The notes under the pieces are model-generated. The model searched no databases, was not told the DNA's origin, and saw only the letters and a program-made list of their open reading frames with translations. This document shows positions 43,147-54,255 of a stretch of DNA of 64,000 nucleotides, in pieces. The DNA comes from Diploptera punctata (lineage: Eukaryota; Arthropoda; Insecta; Blattodea; Blaberidae): positions 3,925,501-3,989,500 of the forward strand of contig JASPKZ010000419.1 of the NCBI GenBank assembly GCA_030220185.1, in the 5' to 3' direction. Every line of letters begins with the position of its first letter. The first letter of the stretch is position 1. The translations under genes and the position numbers were made by a program.

Positions 43147-43655
43147 TAACTGTTAACTAGTCTTCTCCAATCGCCTGTGTGTTCATCTCTCTTTTTTACA
43201 AACATTTTCCGAAGAAGTTTATTCTCTAATAATCCTAATCTGTTCTCTTCTCTTAAAGTATGAGTCCATGTTTCACTTCCATATATTATAACTGGAATAA
43301 TTACAGTTTTATATAATTTCATTTTAACATTTTTGAGGGAAGTTGGGACGATAATTATCCCAGTAATGCATATGACATGCATTTCCAGAATTGAGTCTAT
43401 ATTTAATTTTCTGCATCGCATTTCTATTTGTAATTATTGTTCCTACGTATTTGATTAGATTCGACAGCTTGTTCAAACTTTCCCTCCTTTATCATTAATT
43501 GTGCACATTCTTCACACAATGTATTTCTATGTGTCTATATGTGAACATATATTTAGTTTTTTGATGTTTACTTCTAGTCCAAATTTCTAAGTATTACTCA
43601 ATAGAGTGTACGTGTTGGCTTTTAGTATCTCTTCTACATAATAATAAGTAATGCT
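43147..43655 (-). mobile_element. LINE family A, minus strand, part 1
   Basis: The reverse complement encodes family A: VKMKLYKTVIIPVIIYGSET, WTHTLREENRLGLLENKLLR and KKRDEHTGDWRRLV, and upstream the NINKT region in decayed form. It is broken at about 43655 by family R copy 3 and resumes at 44396. Confidence 0.85.
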
Positions 43656-44395
43656 ACGAGTGATTTCCAAATTATCGATAAATTCACGACTCACGAAGTG
43701 AGGAGTGAATTTATGTAGAGAATTTGGAAATCAAGAGTGGCATTTGTTAGGACTATTTAACGAATAAAACTAAGATGATTACTCACAAATCATTATTTAA
43801 CTCAAGTAATTTTTAAATATTTATATATTTAATGTAAACGGCGATGTTTGAAAACAAATGAGAAACAATTGGTAATTTCCTTCCTTTGTTCATCACTGCA
43901 ACCAGATCATAATATTATTTATTGCCAAAGGATCGCAATATTGTAAGAATGCACCCTAGTGAAGAAATTTATAACCAAAGTTATAGGTATTAATTAATTT
44001 GATGTCCTACGATGTAAATATGTCACTTCTATTTTTCTGCAACGTCATTTCCTAGAAAATAATTCGTTTAAGAAAGTGCAAGCAGTGTTGTCTTTTTTTT
44101 TTTGTGGTGTAATCAATTGTTAAAAATTATTTATATTACCTATCGCATGCGCTTTCTGCTGACATTCATGCACTATATATACAATCAGGTAGTCGTATTT
44201 GTTGAATGGTCAGTCACTGCAAAATAATGCTATGACCTATTCAGAATGTTAAAAAGGAAGTGCTTTCTTTATTATGATAAACTTTAGATGGTAAATTTTA
44301 GGCGAAACACGACTGGTGATTGGTTGTAAATAAAAAATCATTGAAATGTGATTGGTCATTGATTCCCATTTGGGGCATCAGTTAAATAGTCAGCA
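43656..44395 (+). repeat. Family R repeat, copy 3, inserted in LINE A
   Basis: It starts ATAAGTAATGCTACGAGTGATT, continues through the terminal hairpin (CACGACTCACGAAGTGAGG centre), GGCATTTGTTAGGACTATTT, AAACGGCGATGTTTGAAAAC and GATTGGTCATTGATTCCC, and ends GTTAAATAGT. The family A reading continues across it (43655 to 44396), so it moved in after that LINE copy. Confidence 0.85.
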
Positions 44396-44450
44396 TGTAC
44401 TAACAGCTTATTAATAGTTTTAGGCCATCACTACTTTATATAGCTTTATG
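44396..44450 (-). mobile_element. LINE family A, minus strand, part 2
   Basis: ACTAACAGCTTATTAATAG matches the YADD-adjacent part of family A seen at 55079-55098. The similarity fades after about 44450. Confidence 0.65.
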
Positions 44451-45082
44451 AATTCTATTTTTAATTTCCTTTATTAAATATTTATGCTTCCAGATTATGT
44501 AATTAATGTCATCTACTGTGTTATTGGCTTGACATATAATTTCATTTTACAGTAAATCGCAACTAGTTATCTCAATTCCCAAGGAAACTAAAATAATGAG
44601 TAAAAGTAGGGCTATTATTTTGATATTAGTTTAATTGAGTAAAAGATTCTAGTGAGTATATTTGAGAGTGAGTGTACTGGCGGTTGTACGAACTGATGTA
44701 TAGAGAATCTTGTCAGCCCCTTGCGTTTACTACATAATGCAAATTCTTGGCCTCTATTTTTTTCTCGCTTGGTGCCATGTTATATGCGGCATGCGTTGCG
44801 CGGCTGTTTGTCTTGCGGTTGTCCTGGCAGGATAATTTATCGTCTTCTTGCGTCGCACGTTAATAAAGCCATCATAACGGAATTACGCAGACCAATCTGT
44901 ACACAGGGTCCACCATCCTCTTGGACATGACTGCAAAAACTTCCAACAAAAAGCACAAATTTATCAACTATATATCACGACGTAATAGGATCGCAAGTGA
45001 CACTGACATCCGCCTCCTGAGATAAAAAAACAATGCACGCCGGAAATTGAGTAATGATGAAGATATCAAGATAATAAATGAA
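44451..45082. other. No gene recognised
   Basis: A 69-codon frame at 44721-44930 has no recognisable motif. Otherwise unassigned. Confidence 0.45.
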
Positions 45083-45104
45083 ATAATAATGGAAATAATT
45101 AATG

Positions 45105-45152
<48 letters not shown>

Positions 45153-45190
45153 GTCAAAACAATGCTAATCATAAGTAATAATAATAATAA
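45083..45190. repeat. (AAT)n microsatellite
   Basis: ATAATAATA run of about 45 bases plus nearby shorter runs. Confidence 0.92.
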
Positions 45191-45425
45191 CAATAACACA
45201 AAAATGCAAGAAGAAAGATTACCCAGGAAAACATTGGAATGGTGTCCACCTGTAAGAAGGAGGAGAGGAAGACCTCGAAATTCGTGGAGGCAAGAATTAA
45301 GAACTGGAATGAGAGCAAGAGGACTGGAGGACATGGATTGGATGGAGAGAGACGAGTGGAGAAGAAAAATAAAACTTTAGGCACAGAAAGATGTGTAAAC
45401 ATTAAAATTCTGTATATAATTAAAT
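45191..45425 (+). mobile_element. LINE family E-like, 3' coding end
   Basis: The frame gives EERLPRKTLEWCPPVRRRRG, RPRNSWRQELRTGMRARGLE and DMDWMERDEWRRKIKL, parallel to the family E C-terminus (WP.QLYEWHP..RRGRP.LTW...). Only the last roughly 60 codons are present. Confidence 0.65.
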
Positions 45426-45471
45426 AAAAATAATAACAAAAATAATGCTCTAAATATTAATATATATATGG

Positions 45472-45815
45472 TCCACCGCTGTGGTCTCGAGGTAGTGTGC
45501 TGCCTTGTCACGCAGCGGGCCCGGGTTCGATCCCCGGTCGGGACAGTTTTTCTGGGTGAGGTATTTATCGGGGTTTTTCCTCACCTATAATACAAATTTC
45601 AGGAAAACGTTAAGGCCAAACGGTCCCCGAAATCATATGGCCATCATTATCATCATCCTTATATCATTATCATCATCATCCTTCACCGGTGTGGAAAGCA
45701 ACGGAAAGCTAACACACATAAAATTCCCTAGTAAAGCTGCAAAGCATAGCATCGAAATGTTATGATTCCAGTGAAATACCTGCCCTCGGGCAGAATTACT
45801 CTGGATATATATATG
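45472..45815 (+). mobile_element. SINE S1, complete
   Basis: The head has GGTAGTGTGCTGCC and a perfect B box GGTTCGATCCC, followed by the S1 core, a CATCATC-rich middle, GGTGTGGAAAGCAACGG and CCTCGGGCAGAATTACT. TATATATATG flanks both sides and could be a TSD, although simple sequence makes this uncertain. Confidence 0.9.
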
Positions 45816-45869
45816 TTATATATTTCCGGTTTTAACATGTTGATACGTTTTTCCGGCACCAATGATTTG

Positions 45870-46245
45870 TCTTTAATTGCACTTTATAATTTTCCTCCAT
45901 TCGCCTCTATTATAACACAGTTCTTTCTCAATTTCCCAGTCCTCCAAAGTTTCTCTAATCCCTTGGATCCACGTGAGATTTGGTCGTCCTTTCCTTCTCG
46001 TTCCTGATGGTATCAATTCCATTTTTTGTTTTGGTAATATTTCATTCTCCATTCGCTTAATATGCCCATACCATTTGAGTTGCTTTTCTTGGATAAATTC
46101 TAAAATTGAGTTTTGTACATTCATGTTCTCTTTTATAACTTCATTTCTAATTTTCTCTCTCCTTGATATCCCAACAGATCTTCTCCAATAGTCTATTTCT
46201 GCTACCATTAATTTTCTTTTCATCTGATAATGTGTAGTTCAAATC
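45870..46245 (-). mobile_element. LINE family E, minus strand, 3' end
   Basis: The 116-codon minus frame reads KLMVAEIDYWRRSVGISRR, NSILEFIQEKQLKWYGHIKR, MELIPSGTRRKGRPNLTW and NRGEWRKIIK, a typical thumb/C-terminal block of a LINE. It is related to but distinct from the copy at 51976. Confidence 0.8.
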
Positions 46246-46279
46246 TCTGAACCATAATTAATAATAATTATTAATATTT

Positions 46280-46460
46280 CGTGTGTCCATCGTTATGGTC
46301 TTGGAGTAACGCCGTTGCTTTGTATGCAGTGAGGTCGGTTCGATATCCGGCCGGGACGAGTTTCCTGAGTGACATTATTTTTCGGGGTTTTTCCTCACTT
46401 GTAAGATAAATGCTATCATATTTGAGGTCAGATGGTCCTCGAAAATCATCTGACCATCAC
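46280..46460 (+). mobile_element. SINE S1, diverged, head and core
   Basis: TTATGGTCTTGGAGTAACGC, GGTTCGATATCCGGCCGGGA, TTTTCGGGGTTTTTCCTCAC and TTGTAAGATAAATG follow the S1 order with many changes. Confidence 0.75.
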
Positions 46461-46644
46461 AATCATTCACATAAACTGACTGAATGATGGGGCTTATCTT
46501 AAATATTCGTGTTGTCTCGAATGTGACAATGGCATTGAGCTGATCACTTGTGCAGGGAGTCCCTCATGTCTTTGTGCGTTTGATCCGAGTTAAAAATTCT
46601 TTCCATAAGACAATTGTGCGGCTTTATGAATAAACATATTTATT

Positions 46645-46645
46645 C

Positions 46646-46708
<63 letters not shown>
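46645..46708. repeat. (ATT)n microsatellite
   Basis: About 20 ATT units. Confidence 0.95.
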
Positions 46709-46709
<1 letters not shown>

Positions 46710-46969
46710 TGCTACATATGTTCTACTGATCGTGTCCCTGTAAGGCCCGGATGGCGTCGGGCACCTCCCTACAAAGGGAGATGTTAAACTAAGGCAAAGA
46801 GGGAGCATGTTACATAAGTACTTATTACTACAGTGTGATCAGTATAGCACTGCACAGCAAATGCGGGAATTTCACTATACACTACTGACGCACTCGCAGC
46901 GGGGAACGGACAGCGTAGGATCGGGATGATATAACCACACACATTTTCGTAACTATTTTACAAATTGTC
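46709..46969. other. Unassigned, possible LINE 3' end
   Basis: CCCTGTAAGGCCCGGATGG and CTCCCTACAAAGGGAGATG, next to the ATT run, look like the 3' UTR of a LINE, but no coding part is attached. Confidence 0.3.
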
Positions 46970-46977
46970 GTACTTAC

Positions 46978-47125
46978 AGCGCATACCAAGAAGAATGTAT
47001 AATTATAAACCAAAAGGGAGAAGCATGCTGGGAAGACCATTGAAGAGATGGAAGGACCAATTCGACCTATAATGAGATCGGAACAGGCTATTGGGCTTAA
47101 TCCTTGTTTGTTGATGATGATGATT
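46978..47125 (+). mobile_element. LINE family C, 148-base 3' end, 8-bp TSD
   Basis: RIPRRMYNYKPKGRSMLGRP, then LKRWKDQFDL, then GATCGGAACAGGC and a GAT tail. The sequence gtacttac at 46970-46977 and 47126-47133 flanks it. It is nearly identical to 20930-21065. Confidence 0.85.
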
Positions 47126-47138
47126 GTACTTACCAACT

Positions 47139-47396
47139 TTATTTAAGTAGGTGTAGGAACTGTTCAGCTTCGTTGTTCATACTTTTTGATATATCTTTAT
47201 AAAATTGTTGTACAGACTGTTGAATGTGACGAAATTTTACATCCGGGAATCGTGTTTCAAAAAGTCTTCGTGCTTGGCTGGCAGACTGAGTTAACAAATA
47301 TTGATCATAAATAAATGCACGTTGTTCAGTAGAAAAATTATTAGCCGTTATACAGTTTACACTTATACACACGTCATTCAGTTTACACGTATACAC
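47139..47396 (-). pseudogene. HTH (DUF4817-like) transposase N-terminal relic
   Basis: The minus frame contains FSTEQRAFIYDQYLLTQSAS and QARRLFETRFPDVKF, matching the N-terminal helix-turn-helix pattern (F...Q...I...Y......A.R.F...FP) of mariner-related insect transposases. After about 50 residues it loses similarity and stops. The neighbouring LINE C fragment inserted just downstream of it on this strand. Confidence 0.5.
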
Positions 47397-47855
47397 GCCT
47401 ACTTTATAAGATACAAACCTTAAAGTTGAAATAACTTATACACACAAGGAAAAGCGAGCGAGCACCTTATCCCTCCAAACACACAATCTGACTGCGACCG
47501 TGAATGCGTGGAATGTACTTGTATACTGCTGAGTCTGCGCACATTTAAAGTCTCGTGTCTGCACGTGTAAGCCTTTCTCATCGCACAGCACAAACCACGC
47601 GTCCGCTGTCCAATGCTATACTGATCGCACTGTAGAATGATTCTATATTAATTTGTAATTACTCGTGTGTGTAGAGTTTGTAAACTGAAGATAATATATC
47701 TCTTCGGGCATATTTAGTAATCAATAATTTCCATAAATAACGTTTAATGTCAATTGTGTTATGTAAAGGAAATACACCTTCAGCAGCACATCATTGAATG
47801 CGAGCTACAAGTGCGAATAGGAAGTTATACAAGATAACAGTAATTATATCTATAG
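47397..47855. other. No gene recognised
   Basis: Unassigned; short frames only. Confidence 0.5.
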
Positions 47856-49334
47856 GGTAGAGCGGGGCTATTTGAATAATTTCAACTTTGTTGACAATTT
47901 ATCCGGAAAATATGCACAGTCCTTAGAACTGAAATATACAGTAACATTGTCCTACACATCGTCTTCCTCACTGCGTGAGTTGGGTTCAATAAATTTTAAA
48001 TTATTCACGTTATATAATTATTCGATTTACCCTGCACATGATAAGTATCTAACATTGAGCGAGGCTATTTGAATAATGGATGGGGCTATTTGGATAGCTG
48101 AAAAGCACAAGATTGTGTGCAACTTTCATTAAACTGTTACTAGAAAATAAGATAAATATAAAAAAGATAAAATAAAAGCAATACATAAGTATTAAAAAAC
48201 ATAAGAAATACATTCCAGGCAAGTTACTTGCAGCTCCACAAAGAAATTGTTTGCGACCTTTGTACCCACGCAATATTAATGATACCAGATCTTACACTTT
48301 TGGCACTGTATCCAGTCTTTGATCTCTCCCTCAGATTCTATATGGGACCATTTCCCCCGATAGAGCCCACATTTCCACTCAGCATCTTCATTTTCAGGGT
48401 CAGTCAGAGGTACACGGTCATCTAGGCTAGAATTCGAATCTAGGTCGATGTCCATCTTATTTCGTTTTGTTGTATTTTTGGAAACAATGAGCCTCTTCTT
48501 TACATTTTAATCATCTGGTTGGCTTACTCAGGAGAAGGAAGGGACTCCTTGGCTGATGCCTCTGCATTTGATGATGATTCATTTGGTTGGGATGTTTATG
48601 AACATCCTACTTTCAAACGTTCAGAAGGAGCTAACTTGGAGTCTTCTATTACGTCCGAATTAAGCTGGTAATTTCCCGTAGAGGAAACCCCACTAACAGC
48701 TAGACGAACAGAAGCAGTGGCCATCCACGATTCACTGAAAAGTCCGCTGAAATTAACTTTTGTTTCTTTTTCATGAGGTTTTCTATGCTGCCATTTGCTT
48801 CCCCTCGCAAAATATTCCGTTTTGAGGGTCTTGAACACACATATGTCTAACGGTTGTAAAGCATGGATAGTATGTGCTGATAAACAAAACAGTTAAATAT
48901 TATTTTCCAGACAAAATTCCAAAGCAGCTAGTGAGGAATGTAAGAGATTTCCATCCTAAATCTGAATAAATTTCCCTGGTACACGATTTTCTCGAAAAAG
49001 GCGAAGACATCTCAAGAATATCTCTTCGTTAATCCACCCACTCACACTCAAGCAATCAATAGACCCAGGCGGCAAATTAACGGAGAATATTCTGCTTTAT
49101 GCTCCAGACCCTTTAAGATTACTAGTGGTGGAATTTAGTGCTGCGGCTCTTGCTTTTGACAGTGCTCCTGGTTTTCTTAACGATCGACATTGTGAAATTG
49201 CGGATACTTCATATTAATGCTAGACATTATCGAGTAGTTGGTTTTCTAAGGATGGACAGTATTATCAATAATCTATGGATACCTTTTATCAAAACACTCA
49301 GGTAACTTGAACATCATGGGATCATTTTTAGGTA
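47856..49334 (-). mobile_element. pogo/Jerky-type DNA transposon, decayed
   Basis: GAGCGGGGCTATTTGAATAA at 47862 recurs as GAGCGAGGCTATTTGAATAA at 48058, with a further GGGGCTATTTGGATAG at 48081, which suggests transposon end repeats. The minus strand codes for a pogo-type transposase between about 48480 and 49150. The opposite end was not located; it probably lies near the LINE A fragment at 49335. Confidence 0.6.
48480..49150 (-). pseudogene. pogo-type DDE transposase, C-terminal half, broken
   Basis: Minus-strand blocks in order are VSGWINEEIFLRCLRLF, DGNLLHSSLAALEFCLENNI, LSAHTIHALQPLDICVF, KTLKTEYFARGSKWQ and NFSGLFSESWMATASVR. They match the pogo/Tigger/Jerky layout DGH.SH...A..FC..N.I.L...P.H.TH.LQPLD...F..LK..Y......F..L....W. 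The Asp of DGN is the expected second catalytic acid; the following H..SH is altered. Stops lie between blocks, so it is inactive. Confidence 0.75.
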
Positions 49335-49890
49335 GAATTCTAGTTTTTTAAATCCTAATTAGTCCACCGCTGTGGTCTCGAGGTAGCGTGCTGCCTTGTC
49401 ACGCAGCGGACCAGGTTCGATCTCCGGTCGGGGCGGCTTTTCTGGGTGAAGTTTTTATCGGGGTTTTTCCTCACCTGTAACACAAATGTCAGAAAAACTT
49501 TAAGGCCCAAACGGTCCCCGAAATCATCATCATCCTTATCATTATCACCATCATCATCATCCTTCACCGGTGTGGAAATCAACGGGAAGCTACCATACCT
49601 TCAATTCCCTAGTAAAGCTGCAAGCATAGCGTGAAAATGCTATGATTGCAGTGAAGGACCTGCCTTCGGGCAGAACTACTATGGATGGATGGATGGAAAT
49701 CCTAATTCTCTGATATAATTATCTGATTTTCACTTATCTAGATAAAGATCCGAATTGCAGTCCCCCCCCTCAAACTGACCTAACATCGATGATGTTCCTC
49801 TGGCACCGTTTATCTGGGAATACGAGTAAATGACCCATCTGATTCCGCCATTGTTAAGAGCACAACATTTCTGCATACGCACATCCATAA
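49335..49890 (-). mobile_element. LINE family A fragment, minus strand, split by SINE S1
   Basis: AAATCCTAATTCTCTGATAT (as near 56100) and then GATCCGAATTGCAGTC, CAAACTGACCTAACATCGAT and CATTGTTAAGAGCACAACAT (as near 56960-57120) are family A sequences brought together by an internal deletion. SINE S1 lies between 49361 and 49696. Confidence 0.75.
49361..49696 (+). mobile_element. SINE S1, complete, exact 11-bp TSD
   Basis: A full S1: head GGTAGCGTGCTGCC, B-box region CAGGTTCGATCTCC, the core, a CATCATC middle, GGTGTGGAAATCAACGGGAA, CTGCCTTCGGGCAGAACTAC and a GGAT tail. aaatcctaatt at 49350-49360 and 49697-49707 is an exact TSD, making this the best-bounded S1 copy here (336 bases). Confidence 0.95.
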
Positions 49891-50335
49891 ATATACTTTA
49901 ACGTATTGTATAATTTAGCGTATGATTATTTATATCATATCTCCTAAAGTGGTTCCAATTATTTCACAATTGGTTTGAAATGTATTAAGTTCATCTGAAT
50001 ATCTTGTAAAATTTAAAATTACGTAAATTAAGTGGGATTTAATATTTTCTCCCTATTAGATAATATATTTAATTTAACACGATTCGTCTTTTAAAAGCTT
50101 TATTTGCTTCCTAATATTAATCCTTAAATAGGTGAAACAGTAATTTCTCGTGTCATTTATTGAAATGTGTCTGACTACAGTGAAAACAAAATCATGTAAA
50201 ATTCTTAGTTTTTGCTATATATTGTGTAATACGACACACATTTGAGAAATTTCGATTTCTTCATTTATCTATTGTTTTAAAGTTGTTAATGTAATAAATA
50301 AATTAAACCAATGTATCTTATATGATGCATTTACT
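49891..50335. other. No gene recognised
   Basis: AT-rich, unassigned. Confidence 0.5.
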
Positions 50336-51012
50336 AAGTAAGTAATTCACTGGCACTATCTAACCCGTAGGTTCACGGCCGTTCCGACATAAGCTCTCCA
50401 TATATTTCTATCCTGAGCTAATATTTTACAATCATCCCATGTATAATATACTCCTCTCAAACCATGGTTAATATTATTCTCCCACCTCAATCTTGGTTTT
50501 CCTACAAGAAGTTCCCATGCCCTCTTAGAATTCCCATTCGTGCCATGTGCCTTACCCATCGTAGTCTACGAGATTTAACTGTTGTTATTATATCTGGTTT
50601 CCTATAAATATATTGTAGTTTACTGTCATGTAGTCTTCTCGATTTACGCGTGTCCATCTCTCTTTGGTCGACAAAAATTCCTAATAACTTTATCCCCAAA
50701 TACTCGTAATCTTTTCTCCTCCCTTAATGTAAGAGTCCATGTTTCGCATCCATATAATATAACTGCGAGAATAACAGTTTTATATGTTTTCAGTTTAACG
50801 CTTTTTGAGAGAAGTTGAGACGACAAGAGCTCCTGTAATGGATAATAGTAATTTTTGTAATTATTATTCCTAGTTATTTGAATTCAACCACTTCTTCAAA
50901 ATTTCCCTCATTTGTTTTGAACTATCCATTTCCACTATATAATGTATTTCTATGTATGAACGTATAATACGTTTTAATGGTGTTTACTTCCAGTCCCAAT
51001 TTCTTAGTATAC
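50336..51012 (-). mobile_element. LINE family A, minus strand, 3' end
   Basis: The reverse complement carries LSKSVKLKTYKTVILAVILY, GCETWTLTLREEKRLRVFGD, RKPDIITTVKSRRLRWVRHM, RLRWENNINHGLRGVYYT and AVNLRVR, and ends with the TTAC/AAGT tail at 50336. Frames shift near 50500 and 50650. A deletion removes most of the GKPEGKRPVGRP linker. Confidence 0.88.
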
Positions 51013-51129
51013 AATTGGATGTATTAACAATTAAGAATTAATGTTAATTTGAATTATTTTGAAAAAAAATAATGTGAAGTGCGTAATCCGTAGATTATTG
51101 TGAATTGTGGAACCATATTAACAAAATCT

Positions 51130-51295
51130 ATTATGAGGAAATTGGATAGCTACAAAAAGTAGCGACTCCAGTTATAACGGCTTGGAACCCTACATGCTGA
51201 CCACATATTACCCATATACCGACTAGATTATCAATCACTGATGACAGCCAAGTGCTTTCTAGGGTGTCACGCCATGGAGATTAGTTAAAAATAAT
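51130..51295 (+). mobile_element. SINE S2, fragment
   Basis: AATTGGATAGCTACAAAAAG, TAGCGACTCCAG, TATAACGGCTTGG and ACATGCTGACCACATATTAC follow the middle of S2. Head and tail are missing. Confidence 0.7.
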
Positions 51296-51680
51296 TATTT
51301 TATCACCTGGAGATGATAAAATTGAAAAAATAACATAATATATAGGCTATATACAAATAAATAAATAAACACATGCCTCCAAGTAAAACGCAGTGTGCAG
51401 GAATATTGAAACATGTTCTAAAAAATTCAACGAAATATGAAGTAAGATAGGCTGATTCAATTAAAATTGATTAAGATGAACCTCATAATTTTATTACCAT
51501 TGAAATATCGACTGAATGTTGTTTAATACACAGCGCGCACGTGTGACGGATCGCTTGATAAGTAAGACGATTCACTTTTAAATATTTTGATCGTTGGATA
51601 AGAATAATGCATTAAGTCATCCCACTTCTTCCTATCCATCTCCCTGAGAAGGAGATAATTACGCTCTAGAGATTGTCATA
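51296..51680. other. No gene recognised
   Basis: Unassigned AT-rich sequence. Confidence 0.5.
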
Positions 51681-53195
51681 AATAATGCACGAGCGATTTC
51701 CATTTTATCTATAGAATTTGGAAATCAAGAGTGGCATTTGTTAGGACTATTTAACGAATAATATTGAGCTGTTTACTCACAAATCATTATTTAAATATAG
51801 TTATTTTAAAATATTTACATATTTAATGTAAATGGCGATGTTTGAAGACAAATGAGAAACGTCTGTTTTGTTTCATTTGTTTATCCACTGCAACCAGATC
51901 ATGTTACTTAATGCCAAATAATAGGATCGCAATATTGTAAGTATGCACCCTAGTGGAGAAAAAATGAAACACATCTATCTATCTATCTTCGGGTTTTAAC
52001 AGCTGCTGCCGTCTTCCCGTGCCAAACCTCCAAAGCCTACGGTCTTGGGCATCTTCGATGTTAGCCCTCTAGCTTGCATTACTGTCTTCATGTTTTCCTT
52101 CCATGTTAACTTTGGTCTCCCCCTTTTATTCTTTCTGTTCGGATGCCATTCATATAGTTGCTTCGGCCATCGCTCATCTTCCATTCTTAAAACATGTCCT
52201 AACCACTTTAATTCCTTCTCCTCAATTCTTTCAATTATGCTTTCTTCTGCTTCCATTATGTTTCTAATTTCCTTATTTGTGTCATTTTCTAATTTAGACT
52301 TTTTGGCACTTCTGCGTAAATAATCCATTTCTAGAGCTATTAGTCTATTCCTATAGTACTTATTGATTGTCCATACCTCACTTCCATACATTGCAACAGA
52401 TTCCACCAATGTTTTACCAATATAATTTTTTGTGTCTTTCCAAATATGCTTATCCCACCATATGGAATTTAACAATGATATTATTTTGCTACTCAGTTCA
52501 ATTCTATGTTTTATGTTCTCTTTGCCTATACCTTCAATGTTATCCATAATTATTCCCAAATATTTAGTTTGTTTCACTTGCTTTATTTGGATTCCTTCTT
52601 CCAATATTACATTTACTCTTTCATTGCTATTTATTGTCAGATATTCTGTTTTTTGTTTTGTAAATTTACTGTGAGACCCCATGATTCATATGTGTTTTTC
52701 AACCTTTTTGTCATGAATTTCATATCACATCAAACTGTATATTATAACCAATATTATGGGTTATTAATTAATTTCTGATGTCCTACGTATATTTTTGGAA
52801 CGTTAATACCTGGAAAATAATACGTTTACGAAAATTCAAGCAGTGGTTTGTTTTTATTGTGGTATAATCAATTGCTGCAATGTTTTCTATTATAACTCGT
52901 AAGAGGTACCTGGTTACATTCGTGCACTATATATACAATCTGGAAGCCACATGCATTCTGGTATTCCGACATATTAACACATAAATAGCTATATTCAACG
53001 TATTTCTTAGAGAGTCCGTCACTGCAAAATAATGCTCTGACCTGTTCAGAATATTAAAAAGGAGGAGCTTCCTTTAATATGATAAACTTAAGTTGATAAA
53101 TATCGACGTGAAACACGACCGGGGTTGGCTGTAAAACAAAATTAATTGAAACGTGATTGGTCATTGACTCCCGTTTAGGGCATGAATTAAATAGT
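51681..53195 (+). repeat. Family R repeat, copy 4, split by LINE E
   Basis: It begins AATAATGCACGAGCGATTTCC (hairpin largely deleted), with GGCATTTGTTAGGACTATTT and AATGGCGATGTTTGAAGAC. It is interrupted at 51976-52725, then resumes ATCACATCAAACTGTATATT and runs through GTGATTGGTCATTGACTCCC to AATTAAATAGT near 53195. The two halves join in the same order as in copies 2 and 3. Confidence 0.82.
51976..52725 (-). mobile_element. LINE family E, minus strand, inserted in family R
   Basis: An intact 228-codon minus frame (51996-52682) contains KQTKYLGIIMDN, YIGKTLVESVAMYGSEVWTI, ALEMDYLRRSAKKSKL, EEKELKWLGHVLRMED and NKRGRPKLTWKENMK. This is the thumb/C-terminus of a non-LTR retrotransposon; the catalytic RT motifs lie upstream and were lost by 5' truncation. 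A GATA-type tail adjoins the low-coordinate end. cacatc at 51970-51975 and 52726-52731 is a short exact TSD. The clean frame suggests this is one of the younger insertions. Confidence 0.88.
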
Positions 53196-54255
53196 AGAAG
53201 TAAACGAACGGTCATCGAACAAAGAACACCACGCTCAACGGGGAAAATCTGGTTTCAAAGTGGTCATCTGATAATGAGAGCCATGTTTCGTTGTACAAAT
53301 CATGGGACTTATTTTTATAGTATACGGAAAGGTTCATCGTAACAATATGGACTCTACAAAGCGTCTTATAATCTGTAAATAATAGGATTAATCCATCAAC
53401 CGTCGAAAATACATTCAGCATACTTACAAAGTTTATACATGCAATTCGAAGGCTTGCATTAAGAAAAAACGTAGACATCTGAGAAAAGGGTGCTATGTAT
53501 TTTCTAAAATGTGTAATTCAATTTAGCAAGATATGTATTATACAAGTTGGTTTAAATACAGAGCTAAGGGAAGATACAGGTCGGTTACAGAGAAGGAAGC
53601 AAATCAAATTCTCTCCGTATCTAGCAACATGTATATCATGGGTCAATGGTGCGGTTCACAGAGAAAATGGCTGCAAGTACTCCTATTCCTGTTGGCTTGA
53701 TTTCATCAGCAAATATTTGCATCCCATTGCCCCGACACTAGATTTCCACAGACTTGTGACATTCTGTCGTCGTACTTTAAAGAGATCAAGTACCTAAATT
53801 TGCCTACTTCATTCTCTAGGTTAATAAATTTTTCTTCTGTCTTTGTTATCTTCATTATATTTAATTTTATAGCTCACCGAAGAAGTACAATTCTTCCGTA
53901 TCATTCCGCTGAAAAATATAGATTTGTATAATTTATTCTAAAATATAAAATCTTTTTTAAACACTCTTAGCTTTTTCTTGCTAAAACTAATGGTAATAGT
54001 GTGTGTACGAGGTCATAAAGTCATTAGTATTCTAGCAATATAACCGTATGATTTTAATTATATTAAAATATCTACATGTAAAAGCAACTGTGAGACTAGG
54101 ACAGATTAAGGAAAAAATAAATCTCATTAGAATCTTAAAATAATGAAGGATTTTGTTGAAATTAATGTTTAAAATAAAATGTACTGTTAATTAAATTTCA
54201 GTATGAACATTGTTTGGAGTATAATATTATTTTTTGTTATAAAATAATTTGGGCT
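53196..54255. other. No gene recognised
   Basis: A 100-codon frame at 53495-53797 has no recognisable motif. The rest is unassigned. Confidence 0.45.
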
